Notes: a model not told the origin generated them from the letters alone. 64,000 nucleotides of DNA from OFTM10 sp964196195 (GCA_964196195.1 CAXMSE010000018.1:47168-111167), one strand, 5' to 3'. Counted from the first letter of the stretch, positions 44,727 to 52,794 are shown. A program made the numbers and translations.

Positions 44727-45845
44727 ATGTCCGAAAAACTGAGATGCTTGTGGGTTGTCGTGGCCCTTGGCATGGCGGCGGCGGCGTGTGGCGACGATGG
44801 CGGCGGAAGCGGATCTGGTGACGCCACCGCCACCGGCACCGGGGATCTCAGCGACGAACTCGCGGATCGTTGTCAGACAAATCGTGATGTGGGAACGATC
44901 ACCTTCGTCACCGCTTTCGATTTTGCGGCGGCCGCGGGCATCGTCGAGATCATCGTTGCCGATGCGGAAGGCTTCTTCGAAGAGCTCTGCCTCGAGGTGG
45001 ACATTCAGCCTGGGTTCGCGCCATCTAACGGTGCCATCGTGATCGCCGGCCAAGGCCAGTTCGGCATGGCCGGCTCGTTCAGCGAATTGGTCAACAACAA
45101 TGTTGCCGGCGAAGGCGATCTGGTTGCCGTGCTCCATTGGGGTCGCACGGCGATCGAAGCAATCGTGTTGCCTGAGGGCAACGAGGCGACGACTTTCGAT
45201 GCGCTGTGCGGTTCCTTGATGGGGATCAAGGGAGACTTGCCCTACTCGCTGCAGGCGGCGGTGGCGCTATCGGGCATCGACCGCAGTTGCTTCGACGAGA
45301 CGCTGCTCGAGGGGTTCGATCCCGTTGCCCATCTCGACCTCGGAATTGATGCGCTGCCGGTCTACAAGTCGAACGAGATCAACACCCTCGACGCAGCCGG
45401 GGTGGCCTACACCCTGCTCGACCCGCTCGATTTCGACGTACCGTCGAGTTTCGGTATTTCGTTCACGACCCAGTCGTTCATCGACGCCAATCCCACCGTC
45501 GTCGAGGATGTGGTGCGCGCCTTGATAAAGGGTTATCAAGCGGCATCGGCAGATCCCGAAGCGGCAGTCGCGGCGGCATTCGAACACATCGACGCGGCCG
45601 GTAATCCCTTGTTCCTCGCCAGAGCGGCCGAACTGTTCCGATGGAAGGTCGAATCGGGCCTGATCGCGCAACTCGCGCCTGACGGTGTTGGTGTGGGGAT
45701 CCCCGACATCACCCTCCTGGGAGCTGAGATCGAAACGATGGTGGACGCCGGTGTATTTGCCGAACTGCCCGATTGGAACGCGATGGTGAGCGTCGACATC
45801 GCCGCTGGCGTCTATGCCGGAACCAGCTTGGTCTGGCCTTCCTAG
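44727..45845 (+). CDS. Substrate-binding lipoprotein, NMT1/THI5-like ABC transporter
   Basis: 372 residues. A signal peptide ends at lipobox AAAAC|GDDGGG near residue 20, followed by a Gly/Ser/Thr linker. The body has the type-II binding-protein features of nitrate/sulfonate/THI5 proteins: TFVTAFDFAAAAGIVEIIVADAEGFFEE in part (IVEIIVADAEGFFEE), AIVIAGQGQFGMAG, and C-terminal DIPDITLLG-like. Ligand unknown. ATG 44727 follows AGGGGATCC. First gene of the operon with riboflavin synthase and the ABC genes; RibXY flavin importers use the same fold. Confidence 0.8.
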   Translation: MSEKLRCLWVVVALGMAAAACGDDGGGSGSGDATATGTGDLSDELADRCQTNRDVGTITFVTAFDFAAAAGIVEIIVADAEGFFEELCLEVDIQPGFAPSNGAIVIAGQGQFGMAGSFSELVNNNVAGEGDLVAVLHWGRTAIEAIVLPEGNEATTFDALCGSLMGIKGDLPYSLQAAVALSGIDRSCFDETLLEGFDPVAHLDLGIDALPVYKSNEINTLDAAGVAYTLLDPLDFDVPSSFGISFTTQSFIDANPTVVEDVVRALIKGYQAASADPEAAVAAAFEHIDAAGNPLFLARAAELFRWKVESGLIAQLAPDGVGVGIPDITLLGAEIETMVDAGVFAELPDWNAMVSVDIAAGVYAGTSLVWPS

Positions 45846-45872
45846 CCACAAGTTCTCACGGAGGTGGGGGTC

Positions 45873-46511
45873 ATGTTCACCGGAATCGTTCAGACCAAGT
45901 GTGTTGTCGTCGAAGTCGTCGAAGCCAACGGAGTGCGCGCGTTGACCGTCGATCTCGGCGACTCGGCGGAGGGACTTCTGGTCGGGGCGAGCGTTGCCAA
46001 CAATGGGGCGTGTCTCACGGCTCGCGCGATAGACGACAGCCACGTAACTTTCGACCTCGTCGATGAGACAATGAAGCTGACCAACCTCGGAGCGGCCGTC
46101 GTTGGCGACACTGTTAACATCGAACGGTCACTGAAGTTCGGCGATGAACTGGGAGGTCACCTCGTGTCGGGCCACATCTCCGGCACCGGGGTTGTCGACG
46201 AACTGTTGCTTGATCGCGGGAATCGAACGATGTGGGTTTCTGTCGATGCTCCCGTGATGGCATACATCCTGTGGAAGGGATGGATTGCTGTCGACGGAGT
46301 GAGTCTCACTGTTTCGAGCGTGGATCGTGACCGCCATCGATTCGCGGTCAGCTTGATTCCCGAGACCCTGCGCAGAACCACCTTGGGATCGATCCAAGAG
46401 GGAGCGCTGGTGAATATCGAACCGGACACACAGACCCAGACCATCGTCCAGACTGTCAAGGGCATGTTTCGCGACACCGATCTGCGTGAGCAGCTACTCG
46501 CCGGTACCTGA
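45873..46511 (+). CDS. ribE: Riboflavin synthase (alpha chain, E. coli RibE-like)
   Basis: 212 residues; two lumazine-binding repeats. N-terminal MFTGIVQ, NNGACLTARA (catalytic Cys region), KFGDELGGHLVSGHI, and second repeat KGWIAVDGVSLTV and SLIPETLRRTTLG are intact. Several blocks (TNLG, GHLVSGHI, IEPDTQTQTIVQTV) are closer to E. coli RibE than to the usual actinobacterial enzyme. It converts dimethylribityllumazine to riboflavin. GGAGG lies 8 nt before ATG 45873; GTG 45864 is also possible. It sits inside an ABC-transport operon. Confidence 0.88.
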   Translation: MFTGIVQTKCVVVEVVEANGVRALTVDLGDSAEGLLVGASVANNGACLTARAIDDSHVTFDLVDETMKLTNLGAAVVGDTVNIERSLKFGDELGGHLVSGHISGTGVVDELLLDRGNRTMWVSVDAPVMAYILWKGWIAVDGVSLTVSSVDRDRHRFAVSLIPETLRRTTLGSIQEGALVNIEPDTQTQTIVQTVKGMFRDTDLREQLLAGT

Positions 46512-46537
46512 GGCTTTTCGAAACACGAGGGAGCAGG

Positions 46538-47350
46538 GTGGCCATAGCCGATACCACCATTCCTGAAACCACAACGGGCATCCATTTCGACCGGGTCTCC
46601 AAGTGGTTCCGAGGTAAGGATCAGATTGTCCACGCCCTGTCGCGGGTCACCCTCGATGTGGCCGAGGGCGAATTCGTCAGCCTGATCGGGCCCTCCGGCT
46701 GCGGAAAATCCACGATGCTTCGACTCGCCGGCGGGCTCCTCGAGCCCGACAAGGGCTCGATCATGGTTGGATCTGAGGCTCCCGAGCTGGCCCGACGCCG
46801 CAAGCATTACGCGTTCATTCCGCAACAGCCAGCCCTGCTCCCGTGGCGAACCGTACGGGAGAACGTGGCCCTCCTGGGAGAGCTCAACCGTAGAGTCGGC
46901 AGCGGCGGTGTCTCCCCCACGGATCAGCTCGAACTCCTCGAGCACATAGGCCTCGGCTCCTTTGTCGACGCGTATCCCAAGGAGCTGAGTGGTGGGATGC
47001 AACAACGGGTGAGTATTGCGCGTGCTTTTGCTCTGGGCGCTCAGGTGATGCTCATGGACGAGCCCTTCTCCGCTCTCGATGAGATCACCCGAGCCGATAT
47101 CCGGTACCGGCTCCTCGAGATCTGGAGGCGGGCGGGGAGCACGGTGTTATTCGTCTCCCACTCCATCCCCGAAGCAGTGCTCCTGTCCGACAGGGTGGTT
47201 GTCCTCAGCGGTCGACCAGGTCGGGTCACGAACGTGATAAATGTCGATCTTCCGCGACCTCGGCATGAAGACATGGAGGACTCCAGGACCTATCACGCAG
47301 CCATCAGTGAGGTGAGAAGCGCTGTCCGGGGAAGCTCGGCGGGAAGGTGA
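46538..47350 (+). CDS. ABC transporter ATP-binding protein (TauB/SsuB/NrtD type)
   Basis: 270 residues. Walker A GPSGCGKSTMLRL, Q-loop FIPQQPALLPW, signature LSGGMQQRVSIARAF, Walker B VMLMDEPFSALDE and the switch His (LFVSHSIPEA) are all intact, so it is an active ATPase. It should power the neighbouring permease and lipoprotein. GTG 46538 is 26 nt after riboflavin synthase; its stop overlaps the permease GTG. Confidence 0.92.
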   Translation: MAIADTTIPETTTGIHFDRVSKWFRGKDQIVHALSRVTLDVAEGEFVSLIGPSGCGKSTMLRLAGGLLEPDKGSIMVGSEAPELARRRKHYAFIPQQPALLPWRTVRENVALLGELNRRVGSGGVSPTDQLELLEHIGLGSFVDAYPKELSGGMQQRVSIARAFALGAQVMLMDEPFSALDEITRADIRYRLLEIWRRAGSTVLFVSHSIPEAVLLSDRVVVLSGRPGRVTNVINVDLPRPRHEDMEDSRTYHAAISEVRSAVRGSSAGR

Positions 47351-48174
47351 ACACCCACACTCCATCGCTTGATGAAGTCGAGGACGAGCCACCCGACGAA
47401 CCACGCCACCGCACCCGGCGCTTCTTGTTGGTGGTCGCGCCGTTCTCGGGAATCGTCGCATTCTTCGTCGGCTGGGAGGTCTATGTGAGGGTGTCAGGCG
47501 TCGGGCCACTGACCCTCCCGCTGCCGTCGGACGTGCTGCATCATGTGCTCACGAACGCCGGCTTCTACTGGCAACACGGTTTGGTCACGCTGCAGGAGGC
47601 ATTCTGGGGATTCTGGCTGGCGTTCTTCGTTGCTGTAGCGGTTGCAACCCTGATGGCCCATTCCCGGTTCTTGGAGCGAGCCACGATGCCGGTGATCGTC
47701 CTCATCCAGTCGACTCCGGTTGCGGTGCTGGTGCCGGTCTTCATCATCTGGTTCGGATTTTCACCGTGGCCGAAGATCCTCACTGCAGCGCTCTTCGCGT
47801 GGGTTCCGTTCGTGGCCAACGCACTGACCGGCCTTCGAGCCGTTGACGAGGACACACACGAGCTCATGCGATCGGTGGATGCGAGCCGTTGGGAGATCTA
47901 CTGGCAACTCCGCGTTCCCCACTCGCTTCCCTTCCTCTTTTCTGCGGGACGAATATGTATCGGCCTGGCCCTCGTGGGAGCGGTGATCGGTGAGTTTTTC
48001 AACTCGACGGAAGGTCTTGGCAACACGGCCCGGGTCGCCCAGTCACGAGTTTTGGTGGACCAACTCTGGGGGAGTGTGTTCGTGCTTGCCTTCATCGGCA
48101 TCGTGTTGGTGATCGCGTTGAGTGCGGTCGAACGTCGTCTGTTGAGGTGGCACTCGTCTCAAGGCTTGATGTGA
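47347..48174 (+). CDS. ABC transporter permease (TauC/SsuC/NrtB type)
   Basis: 275 residues. Cytoplasmic N-terminus, then six membrane helices. The EAA loop is RSVDASRWEIYWQLRVPHSLPF in shortened form ASRWEIYWQLRVPHSLPF, which contacts the ATPase. Family members import nitrate, taurine, pyrimidine or flavin-type ligands. GTG 47347 overlaps the ATPase stop. It is the last gene of the operon; no terminator of note follows within 60 nt. Confidence 0.9.
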   Translation: MNTHTPSLDEVEDEPPDEPRHRTRRFLLVVAPFSGIVAFFVGWEVYVRVSGVGPLTLPLPSDVLHHVLTNAGFYWQHGLVTLQEAFWGFWLAFFVAVAVATLMAHSRFLERATMPVIVLIQSTPVAVLVPVFIIWFGFSPWPKILTAALFAWVPFVANALTGLRAVDEDTHELMRSVDASRWEIYWQLRVPHSLPFLFSAGRICIGLALVGAVIGEFFNSTEGLGNTARVAQSRVLVDQLWGSVFVLAFIGIVLVIALSAVERRLLRWHSSQGLM

Positions 48175-48351
48175 GCCACCACCGGCCCAGCCGGCGGCGG
48201 TGTCACACCCCCATGATTAAGTGGCGCCATGCCTCGTTTCGCCTGGTCCCGTCGTGAGACACCGTTCACGCCGGTAGCCTCTGCAGGTCCCTTTGTGGGA
48301 CGGGGTCCACTCCGGTGGGCTTCACAACCGAGAACCCCTGCCCCGGGAAGG

Positions 48352-48372
48352 GGCCCCGACACCGTCGGGTCC
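48352..48372 (+). ncRNA. Possible S6:S18 leader hairpin before rpsF
   Basis: GGCCCCGA and TCGGGTCC pair with one C-T mismatch around the loop CACCG, ending 2 nt before the AGGAGG site. The widespread S6:S18 autoregulatory element is a hairpin with an exposed CCG, and the loop here has CCG. The match is by eye only. Earlier in the same leader (48332-48353) CCCC and GGGG can pair too. Confidence 0.45.
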
Positions 48373-48383
48373 ACAGGAGGTAG

Positions 48384-48737
48384 ATGCTCGTGATCACACG
48401 GGTTTACGAATTGATGATCATCATCGACAGTGACGTGGCTGAGGCCGATGTCGACGCGGTGATCACTCGCACTGAAGGTCTCGTCACCGAAGAGGGTGGC
48501 CGTGTCGCGTCCACCGACAATTGGGGTCGCCGCCGCTTCGCCTACGAGATCAATCACAAGAACGAAGGCACCTACGTGGTCTGGGAGATCGTCACCGAGT
48601 CGCCCGGTCTTCCCACCGCCGAACGCCAGCTCCGTCTCGCGGACGACATTGTCCGCCACAAGCTGTTTCGCCTCCCCGACAAGGAGGCCACTCGTCGTGG
48701 TCTTCTCGGAGGCGCTGAGCCGGCTTCAGCCGGCTGA
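48384..48737 (+). CDS. rpsF: 30S ribosomal protein S6
   Basis: 117 residues. S6 core: YELMIIIDSDVAEADVDAVI at the start, GRRRFAYEINHKNEGTYVVWEI and DIVRHKLFRLP. It binds S18 in the small subunit. ATG 48384 follows AGGAGG closely (3 nt); GTG 48390 has a more usual spacing and may be used. First gene of the rpsF-ssb-rpsR-rplI operon. Confidence 0.95.
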   Translation: MLVITRVYELMIIIDSDVAEADVDAVITRTEGLVTEEGGRVASTDNWGRRRFAYEINHKNEGTYVVWEIVTESPGLPTAERQLRLADDIVRHKLFRLPDKEATRRGLLGGAEPASAG

Positions 48738-48752
48738 TCGGAGATACTTGAC

Positions 48753-49199
48753 ATGGGATTCGACAACACCGTCACCGTCGTGGGAAACGTCACCCGCGAT
48801 CCTGAACTGAGGTTCACCCAGGGCGGCATGGCCGTCGCTAACTTCGGCGTCGCTTGGAACAAGAAGAAGAAGGACGGCGAGGACGAGGTCTCGTTCTTCG
48901 ACGTCAGCTGCTTTCGTTCACTGGCCGAAAACGTCGCTGAGTCCATCACCAAGGGTTCGCGTGTCGTGATCTACGGCACCCTCTCCCAGCGCAGCTGGGA
49001 AAACCAGGAAGGCGAGCGTCGCTCGAAGGTGGAGATCATCGCCGACGATGTCGCCCCGAGCCTCAGGTGGGCATCGGCGGAGATCCGCAAGAACGAATTC
49101 AAGGGTGGTGGGGGCGATGCTGCTGCACCCCAGGGTGGCGGCCGCCAGGTCTCCAACGACTCTGCCCCGGCCTACGACATGGATGAAGAGCCCTTCTAG
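48753..49199 (+). CDS. ssb: Single-stranded DNA-binding protein
   Basis: 148 residues. OB fold with NTVTVVGNVTRDPELRFT, VAWNKKKKDGEDEVSFFDVSCF and VVIYGTLSQRSWENQEGERR. A Gly-rich linker leads to the acidic tip DMDEEPF, which contacts replication and repair partners. GGAG lies upstream of ATG. Between rpsF and rpsR, as is standard. Confidence 0.95.
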   Translation: MGFDNTVTVVGNVTRDPELRFTQGGMAVANFGVAWNKKKKDGEDEVSFFDVSCFRSLAENVAESITKGSRVVIYGTLSQRSWENQEGERRSKVEIIADDVAPSLRWASAEIRKNEFKGGGGDAAAPQGGGRQVSNDSAPAYDMDEEPF

Positions 49200-49223
49200 G
49201 GGTCCTGGACGAAGAGCCCTTCT
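49185..49223. repeat. Duplicated end of ssb
   Basis: GAAGAGCCCTTCT occurs at 49185-49197 (in the last ssb codons) and again at 49211-49223 after the stop, 26 bp apart. The second copy is out of the ssb frame and is not translated as ssb. Confidence 0.85.
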
Positions 49224-49280
49224 GGGCACTCCGTCACCAATCGAAATCAAAAAACGAGAACGAGAGTACTGGAGTAGATA

Positions 49281-49757
49281 ATGCCGAATGTCAAGAAACG
49301 CGGCAAGAACAAGGACAACAACCGCAGGGCTAAGAAGAAGGTCAGTGTCCTTACTTCCGAGAAACTCGACTATGTCGACTGGAAGGACGCCAACCTTGTT
49401 CGTCGCTTTGTTTCGGAGCGGTCTAAAATCCGGGCCCGCCGGGTCACAGGCAACAGTGCCCAGCAGCAGAAGCTGTGCGCCGATGCGGTGAAGGTCGCCC
49501 GTGAGATGGCTCTGGTCCCTTACGCCACGCGGGTTACGAGCCAGCGTGGTGGTCGTGGTGATCGTGGTGATCGTGGTGATCGTGGTAGTCGCGCCGAGGG
49601 TCCGGCGCCGCGCCCGAGTGCACCACCTCCCGTTCGTGATGGCGATGAGGGCGACAATGGTGAGGTCGAGGGAGAGATCGACAACGCCGCCGCTGTCGCA
49701 GAGATCGAAGGCGTCGAGTTCACCTCGGCCGACAGCACGGAGGCATCGGAATCATGA
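49281..49757 (+). CDS. rpsR: 30S ribosomal protein S18 with long acidic C-terminal extension
   Basis: 158 residues; usual S18 is about 75-90. The S18 core (KLDYVDWKDANLVRRFVSERSKIRARRVTG) is visible in parts (LDYVDWKDANLVRRFV, KIRARRVTG). After about residue 88 comes a repetitive GGRGDRGDRGDRGSR stretch, then an acidic Ala/Glu/Asp tail to the end. The stop overlaps rplI (ATGA). A 9-bp unit, CGTGGTGAT, is tandemly repeated at 49554-49589. Confidence 0.93.
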   Translation: MPNVKKRGKNKDNNRRAKKKVSVLTSEKLDYVDWKDANLVRRFVSERSKIRARRVTGNSAQQQKLCADAVKVAREMALVPYATRVTSQRGGRGDRGDRGDRGSRAEGPAPRPSAPPPVRDGDEGDNGEVEGEIDNAAAVAEIEGVEFTSADSTEASES

Positions 49758-50200
49758 GAGTGATTCTGCGAAGTGATGTCGGCGGGCTCGGCCGCAAGGG
49801 CGAGATGTACGACGTGGCCGATGGCTACTTCCGCAACTTCCTGTCGCCGAAGGGGCTTGCTCTGAAGGCAACCGCCGGGGCTGAGGGTCAGGCCGAAGCC
49901 ATGCGCCGCACGGCTTCGCTGCGTAATGCGGCCACTCGTGCCGATGCCGAGGAAATCGCCACCAAGCTGGTGCCGATGGTCTTCACAATCTCGGCCAAGG
50001 CCGGTGAAGGTGGACGCCTGTTCGGTTCGGTCAGTGCCGCCGATCTGGTGGAGGCGGTTGAGGCCGGCTCCGGCGTGGTGATCGACCGCCGTCATCTCGA
50101 TCTGGAACATCCGCTCAAGGACCTGGGCCAGGTGGCAGTGATGTGCAAGCTGCACGACGACGTGCAGTTCCCGATCACCGTCGAGGTGATCGAAGAGTGA
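49754..50200 (+). CDS. rplI: 50S ribosomal protein L9
   Basis: 148 residues. MRVILRSDVGGLGRKGEMYDVADGYFRNFLSPKGLA is the L9 N-terminal domain in parts (VGGLGRKGEMYDVADGY, NFLSPKGLA); the C-terminal domain has GRLFGSVSAADLVEAV. It overlaps rpsR by 4 nt. No further gene follows until dnaB, 217 nt later. Confidence 0.95.
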   Translation: MRVILRSDVGGLGRKGEMYDVADGYFRNFLSPKGLALKATAGAEGQAEAMRRTASLRNAATRADAEEIATKLVPMVFTISAKAGEGGRLFGSVSAADLVEAVEAGSGVVIDRRHLDLEHPLKDLGQVAVMCKLHDDVQFPITVEVIEE

Positions 50201-50293
50201 TTCAGCCGTCGCCGGTGCGTCGGCGGCGATACACAAGCAACTGTTCAGGGGTGTCCGACTTCGACGCGTCCATGCTGAAGAATGAGTTCATGT

Positions 50294-50313
50294 CTGTCCA
50301 CTGGTTGTCCACA
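50294..50313. promoter_or_regulatory. DnaA-box pair upstream of dnaB
   Basis: CTGTCCACT (50294-50302) and TTGTCCACA (50305-50313), the second a perfect match to the actinobacterial box, lie in tandem in the rplI-dnaB gap. DnaA could affect dnaB transcription; this is inference. Confidence 0.65.
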
Positions 50314-50345
50314 GTGATTTCCCCCACAAAACCGGGGGTAATCAC
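50314..50345. terminator. Long hairpin between rplI and dnaB
   Basis: GTGATT-T-CCCCC pairs with GGGGG-T-AATCAC around ACAAAACC, an 11-bp stem with one T-T mismatch. There is no T-tract, so it may be a factor-dependent terminator or a processing site; it begins right after the DnaA box. Confidence 0.5.
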
Positions 50346-50417
50346 CAACTCTTCCACTGGTACCACACAGGGTTCGAGAGGCACGATCACTGAGGCGTCG
50401 GGAGGGCTCCACAAATC

Positions 50418-51773
50418 ATGGTGATGAGTGAAGTTGACATCGGCCGAGCCCCTCGGGTTCCGCCCCACAATCTGGAAGCCGAGGAATCCCTTCTCGGCGC
50501 GATGCTGCTGTCTCGCGATGCCATCGCCGATGCCGTGGAGCACGCTCACACCGAGCATTTCTACCGGCCGGCCCACGCCCACGTGTTCGACGCGATCTCG
50601 GCCCTCTACGCGGCCGGTGATCCCGCCGACCCGGTTACGGTGGCCAACGAGCTCGACAGGGTCGGTGTGCTCGACTCGATCGGCGGCCTCGACGGACTCC
50701 TCAGCCTCCAGGTCAACACCCCGGCCACGTCCAACGCAGCCAAGTACGCACAGATCGTCTCCGAGCGCTACACCCTTCGCAAGCTGATCGAAGTAGCCGG
50801 CGAGATCGCTGAGATCGGATACAGCCGGCCCGAGGATGTGAGTCGGGCTGTCGACGAAGCCGAAAACATGATGTTTCAGGTGGCCCAGGGGCGGGTGGCC
50901 GACACGATGGGCGAGATCCGAGACCTGCTCGATGCAACCCTCGATCGCCTCGAACATCTCTACGAGCTGGGTGAGGGCATCACCGGCACCGCCACCGGCT
51001 TCATCGATCTCGATGAGTTGCTCTCGGGACTTCAGCCCAATGCTTTCATCGTGGTCGGTGCCCGACCCGCCATGGGCAAAACCGCCTTCGCTCTCAATAT
51101 TGCCGCCCACGCGGCAGTGCGTGAACAAAAGCCCACCCTGGTGTTCAGCTTGGAGATGGGCCATCTCGAGCTCACCCAGCGCATGCTCTGTTCCGAAGCC
51201 AACGTCGATGCCAAGAACATGCGCGACGGCAAGCTCAACGAGGACGACTGGACCCGTATCTCCAACGGGATCGGCCGCATGGCCGAGGCACCCTTGTGGA
51301 TCGACGACAACCCCAACCTCACGATCATGGAGATCCGGGCCAAGGCTCGACGACTCAAGAGTCGTGTTGGTGATCTCGGCCTGATCGTGGTCGACTATCT
51401 CCAACTCATGACCGGTCGTGCCGGTGCGGAGAGTCGTCAGGTGGAAGTGGCCGAGATCTCTCGTGGCCTGAAGATCCTGGCCCGCGAGCTCGAGTGCCCC
51501 GTTGTCGGCCTCTCCCAGCTGTCACGAAATCTCGAGAGTCGTCAGGACAAGCGCCCGATGCTCGCTGATCTGCGCGAATCGGGATCTATCGAGCAGGATG
51601 CGGATGTGGTGGTGTTCCTCTACCGCGATGAGGTCTACAACCCGGGTACCGACAGTGAAGGCATGGCCGAGGTGATCGTGGCCAAGCATCGCAACGGTCC
51701 TACCGGCACAATCCAGCTCGGCTTCGTCCCGAGATTCACCTCGTTTCGAAATCTCACTCGTCGCGACGGCTGA
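50418..51773 (+). CDS. dnaB: Replicative DNA helicase DnaB
   Basis: 451 residues. N-terminal domain APRVPPHNLEAEESLLGAMLL. RecA-like motor: Walker A GARPAMGKTAFALNIA, FSLEMGHLELTQRML, Walker B LIVVDYLQLM, and SQLSRNLESRQDKRP, then LRESGSIEQDAD. No intein interrupts it, unlike some actinomycetes. ATG 50418 is immediately upstream of GTG and a second ATG. DciA (13995) should load it. Confidence 0.96.
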   Translation: MVMSEVDIGRAPRVPPHNLEAEESLLGAMLLSRDAIADAVEHAHTEHFYRPAHAHVFDAISALYAAGDPADPVTVANELDRVGVLDSIGGLDGLLSLQVNTPATSNAAKYAQIVSERYTLRKLIEVAGEIAEIGYSRPEDVSRAVDEAENMMFQVAQGRVADTMGEIRDLLDATLDRLEHLYELGEGITGTATGFIDLDELLSGLQPNAFIVVGARPAMGKTAFALNIAAHAAVREQKPTLVFSLEMGHLELTQRMLCSEANVDAKNMRDGKLNEDDWTRISNGIGRMAEAPLWIDDNPNLTIMEIRAKARRLKSRVGDLGLIVVDYLQLMTGRAGAESRQVEVAEISRGLKILARELECPVVGLSQLSRNLESRQDKRPMLADLRESGSIEQDADVVVFLYRDEVYNPGTDSEGMAEVIVAKHRNGPTGTIQLGFVPRFTSFRNLTRRDG

Positions 51774-51802
51774 TCCGTCGCCGGCGAGGGCCTGCCGGAG
51801 GG

Positions 51803-52087
51803 TCAGACCACCGGAGCGGGGCGGGAGAACAGGTGGCCCGGGCCCCAGCCCACGTTGCAACGGATCACGGCATCGAGCTGGGTCTGACGCTCGATCGATT
51901 CAGCCGCCCACCTAGTGGCCTGGGCGGCGGTGCCGGCGGTGCTGTGGATCTCGCGGGCGCGGATCTCGAGTCGTTCCCACCCCGCCAACAGCTCAGCGTG
52001 CCGGTCGACGGTGTAAGCGTCGGTGAGATCCACGACCCTGCCAAGGGGGCCTGAACGGAAATCTGAGCAATAGGCCGTGTGGCCCAT
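51803..52087 (-). CDS. EAL-domain-like fragment, small protein
   Basis: 94 residues. The second half (RWAAESIERQTQLDAVIRCNVGWGPGHLFSRPAPV) reads like the end of an EAL phosphodiesterase domain, where AEGVE...QL...G...QGYLFSRP is usual; key parts here are AAESIERQTQL and GHLFSRP. The catalytic EAL part and metal ligands are absent. Codons are GC-rich at position 3, so it is or was translated. It could be a decayed gene. It ends close to dnaB on the opposite strand. Confidence 0.5.
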   Translation of the reverse strand: MGHTAYCSDFRSGPLGRVVDLTDAYTVDRHAELLAGWERLEIRAREIHSTAGTAAQATRWAAESIERQTQLDAVIRCNVGWGPGHLFSRPAPVV

Positions 52088-52119
52088 GAACTGGTGACAG
52101 AGGACTACCGTCGGGTGAG

Positions 52120-52794
52120 ATGGAACGAGGTCTGTTCGCAGTTCTGGGGTTGGTGGTGGGTGTGGTCGTTGCGCTGGGTGTATTCGCCCTGTTCATCCTC
52201 GATGCCGCCGACTCCGGCGACCCCCCGGAGACCTCGTTTCCCGCGATCGACCACGATGAGGTATCCGCCGACGGCCTGGTGGCGGCGTGGACGCGATGGC
52301 GGACCGCGACCTTTGTCAGCGAAGGCATCTGGACACGCACCATCGACGGCGTTGATGAGCCCCTGACCGGCCCCGTCTACACGGCCCAGCGTCCGCCCCG
52401 ACGCCTGGTGGTGCGGCTCGGGTCGACGGTGGAGGAGATCGACCGAACGGTGGCCACCTGCGACGCCTCCGACGACGATGTGATCGTTCCGGGTTGTACC
52501 GCCGGCGACAGCGGGATCTCGTTCGACGACCGCGTGGCCGCCGAGTTGTTGCTGGTGGGCGGCTATGTCGATGGCGACCGCCGGCTCTACGACGTGGATC
52601 GTGGCGAGCCAGGGTGTTACCGGGTGGAGTTGATCGCGCCGATACTCGCGGCCCCGTGGGGACGATGGGCCGAGTTCTGCTTCGATCCTGCGAGCGGCGC
52701 TCTCGCGTCGGCGCGGGTGCTGCGCCCTTCGGCCATCGATCTGGAGGTCATCAACATCATTCGAACCGAAGTCACTGACGCCGATTTCGGCTGA
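52120..52794 (+). CDS. Membrane-anchored hypothetical protein
   Basis: 224 residues. One N-terminal membrane helix (LFAVLGLVVGVVVALGVFALFIL) followed by an extracytoplasmic domain with four Cys that could form disulfides (TCDA, PGCTAG, GCYR, EFCFD). ATG 52120 lies 8 nt after TACCGT, a leaderless pattern. No family recognised. Confidence 0.65.
   Translation: MERGLFAVLGLVVGVVVALGVFALFILDAADSGDPPETSFPAIDHDEVSADGLVAAWTRWRTATFVSEGIWTRTIDGVDEPLTGPVYTAQRPPRRLVVRLGSTVEEIDRTVATCDASDDDVIVPGCTAGDSGISFDDRVAAELLLVGGYVDGDRRLYDVDRGEPGCYRVELIAPILAAPWGRWAEFCFDPASGALASARVLRPSAIDLEVINIIRTEVTDADFG

Noticed and set aside
50418..51773. Intein in dnaB (or gyrases)
   Set aside because: dnaB, gyrA and gyrB are normal length with uninterrupted motifs.
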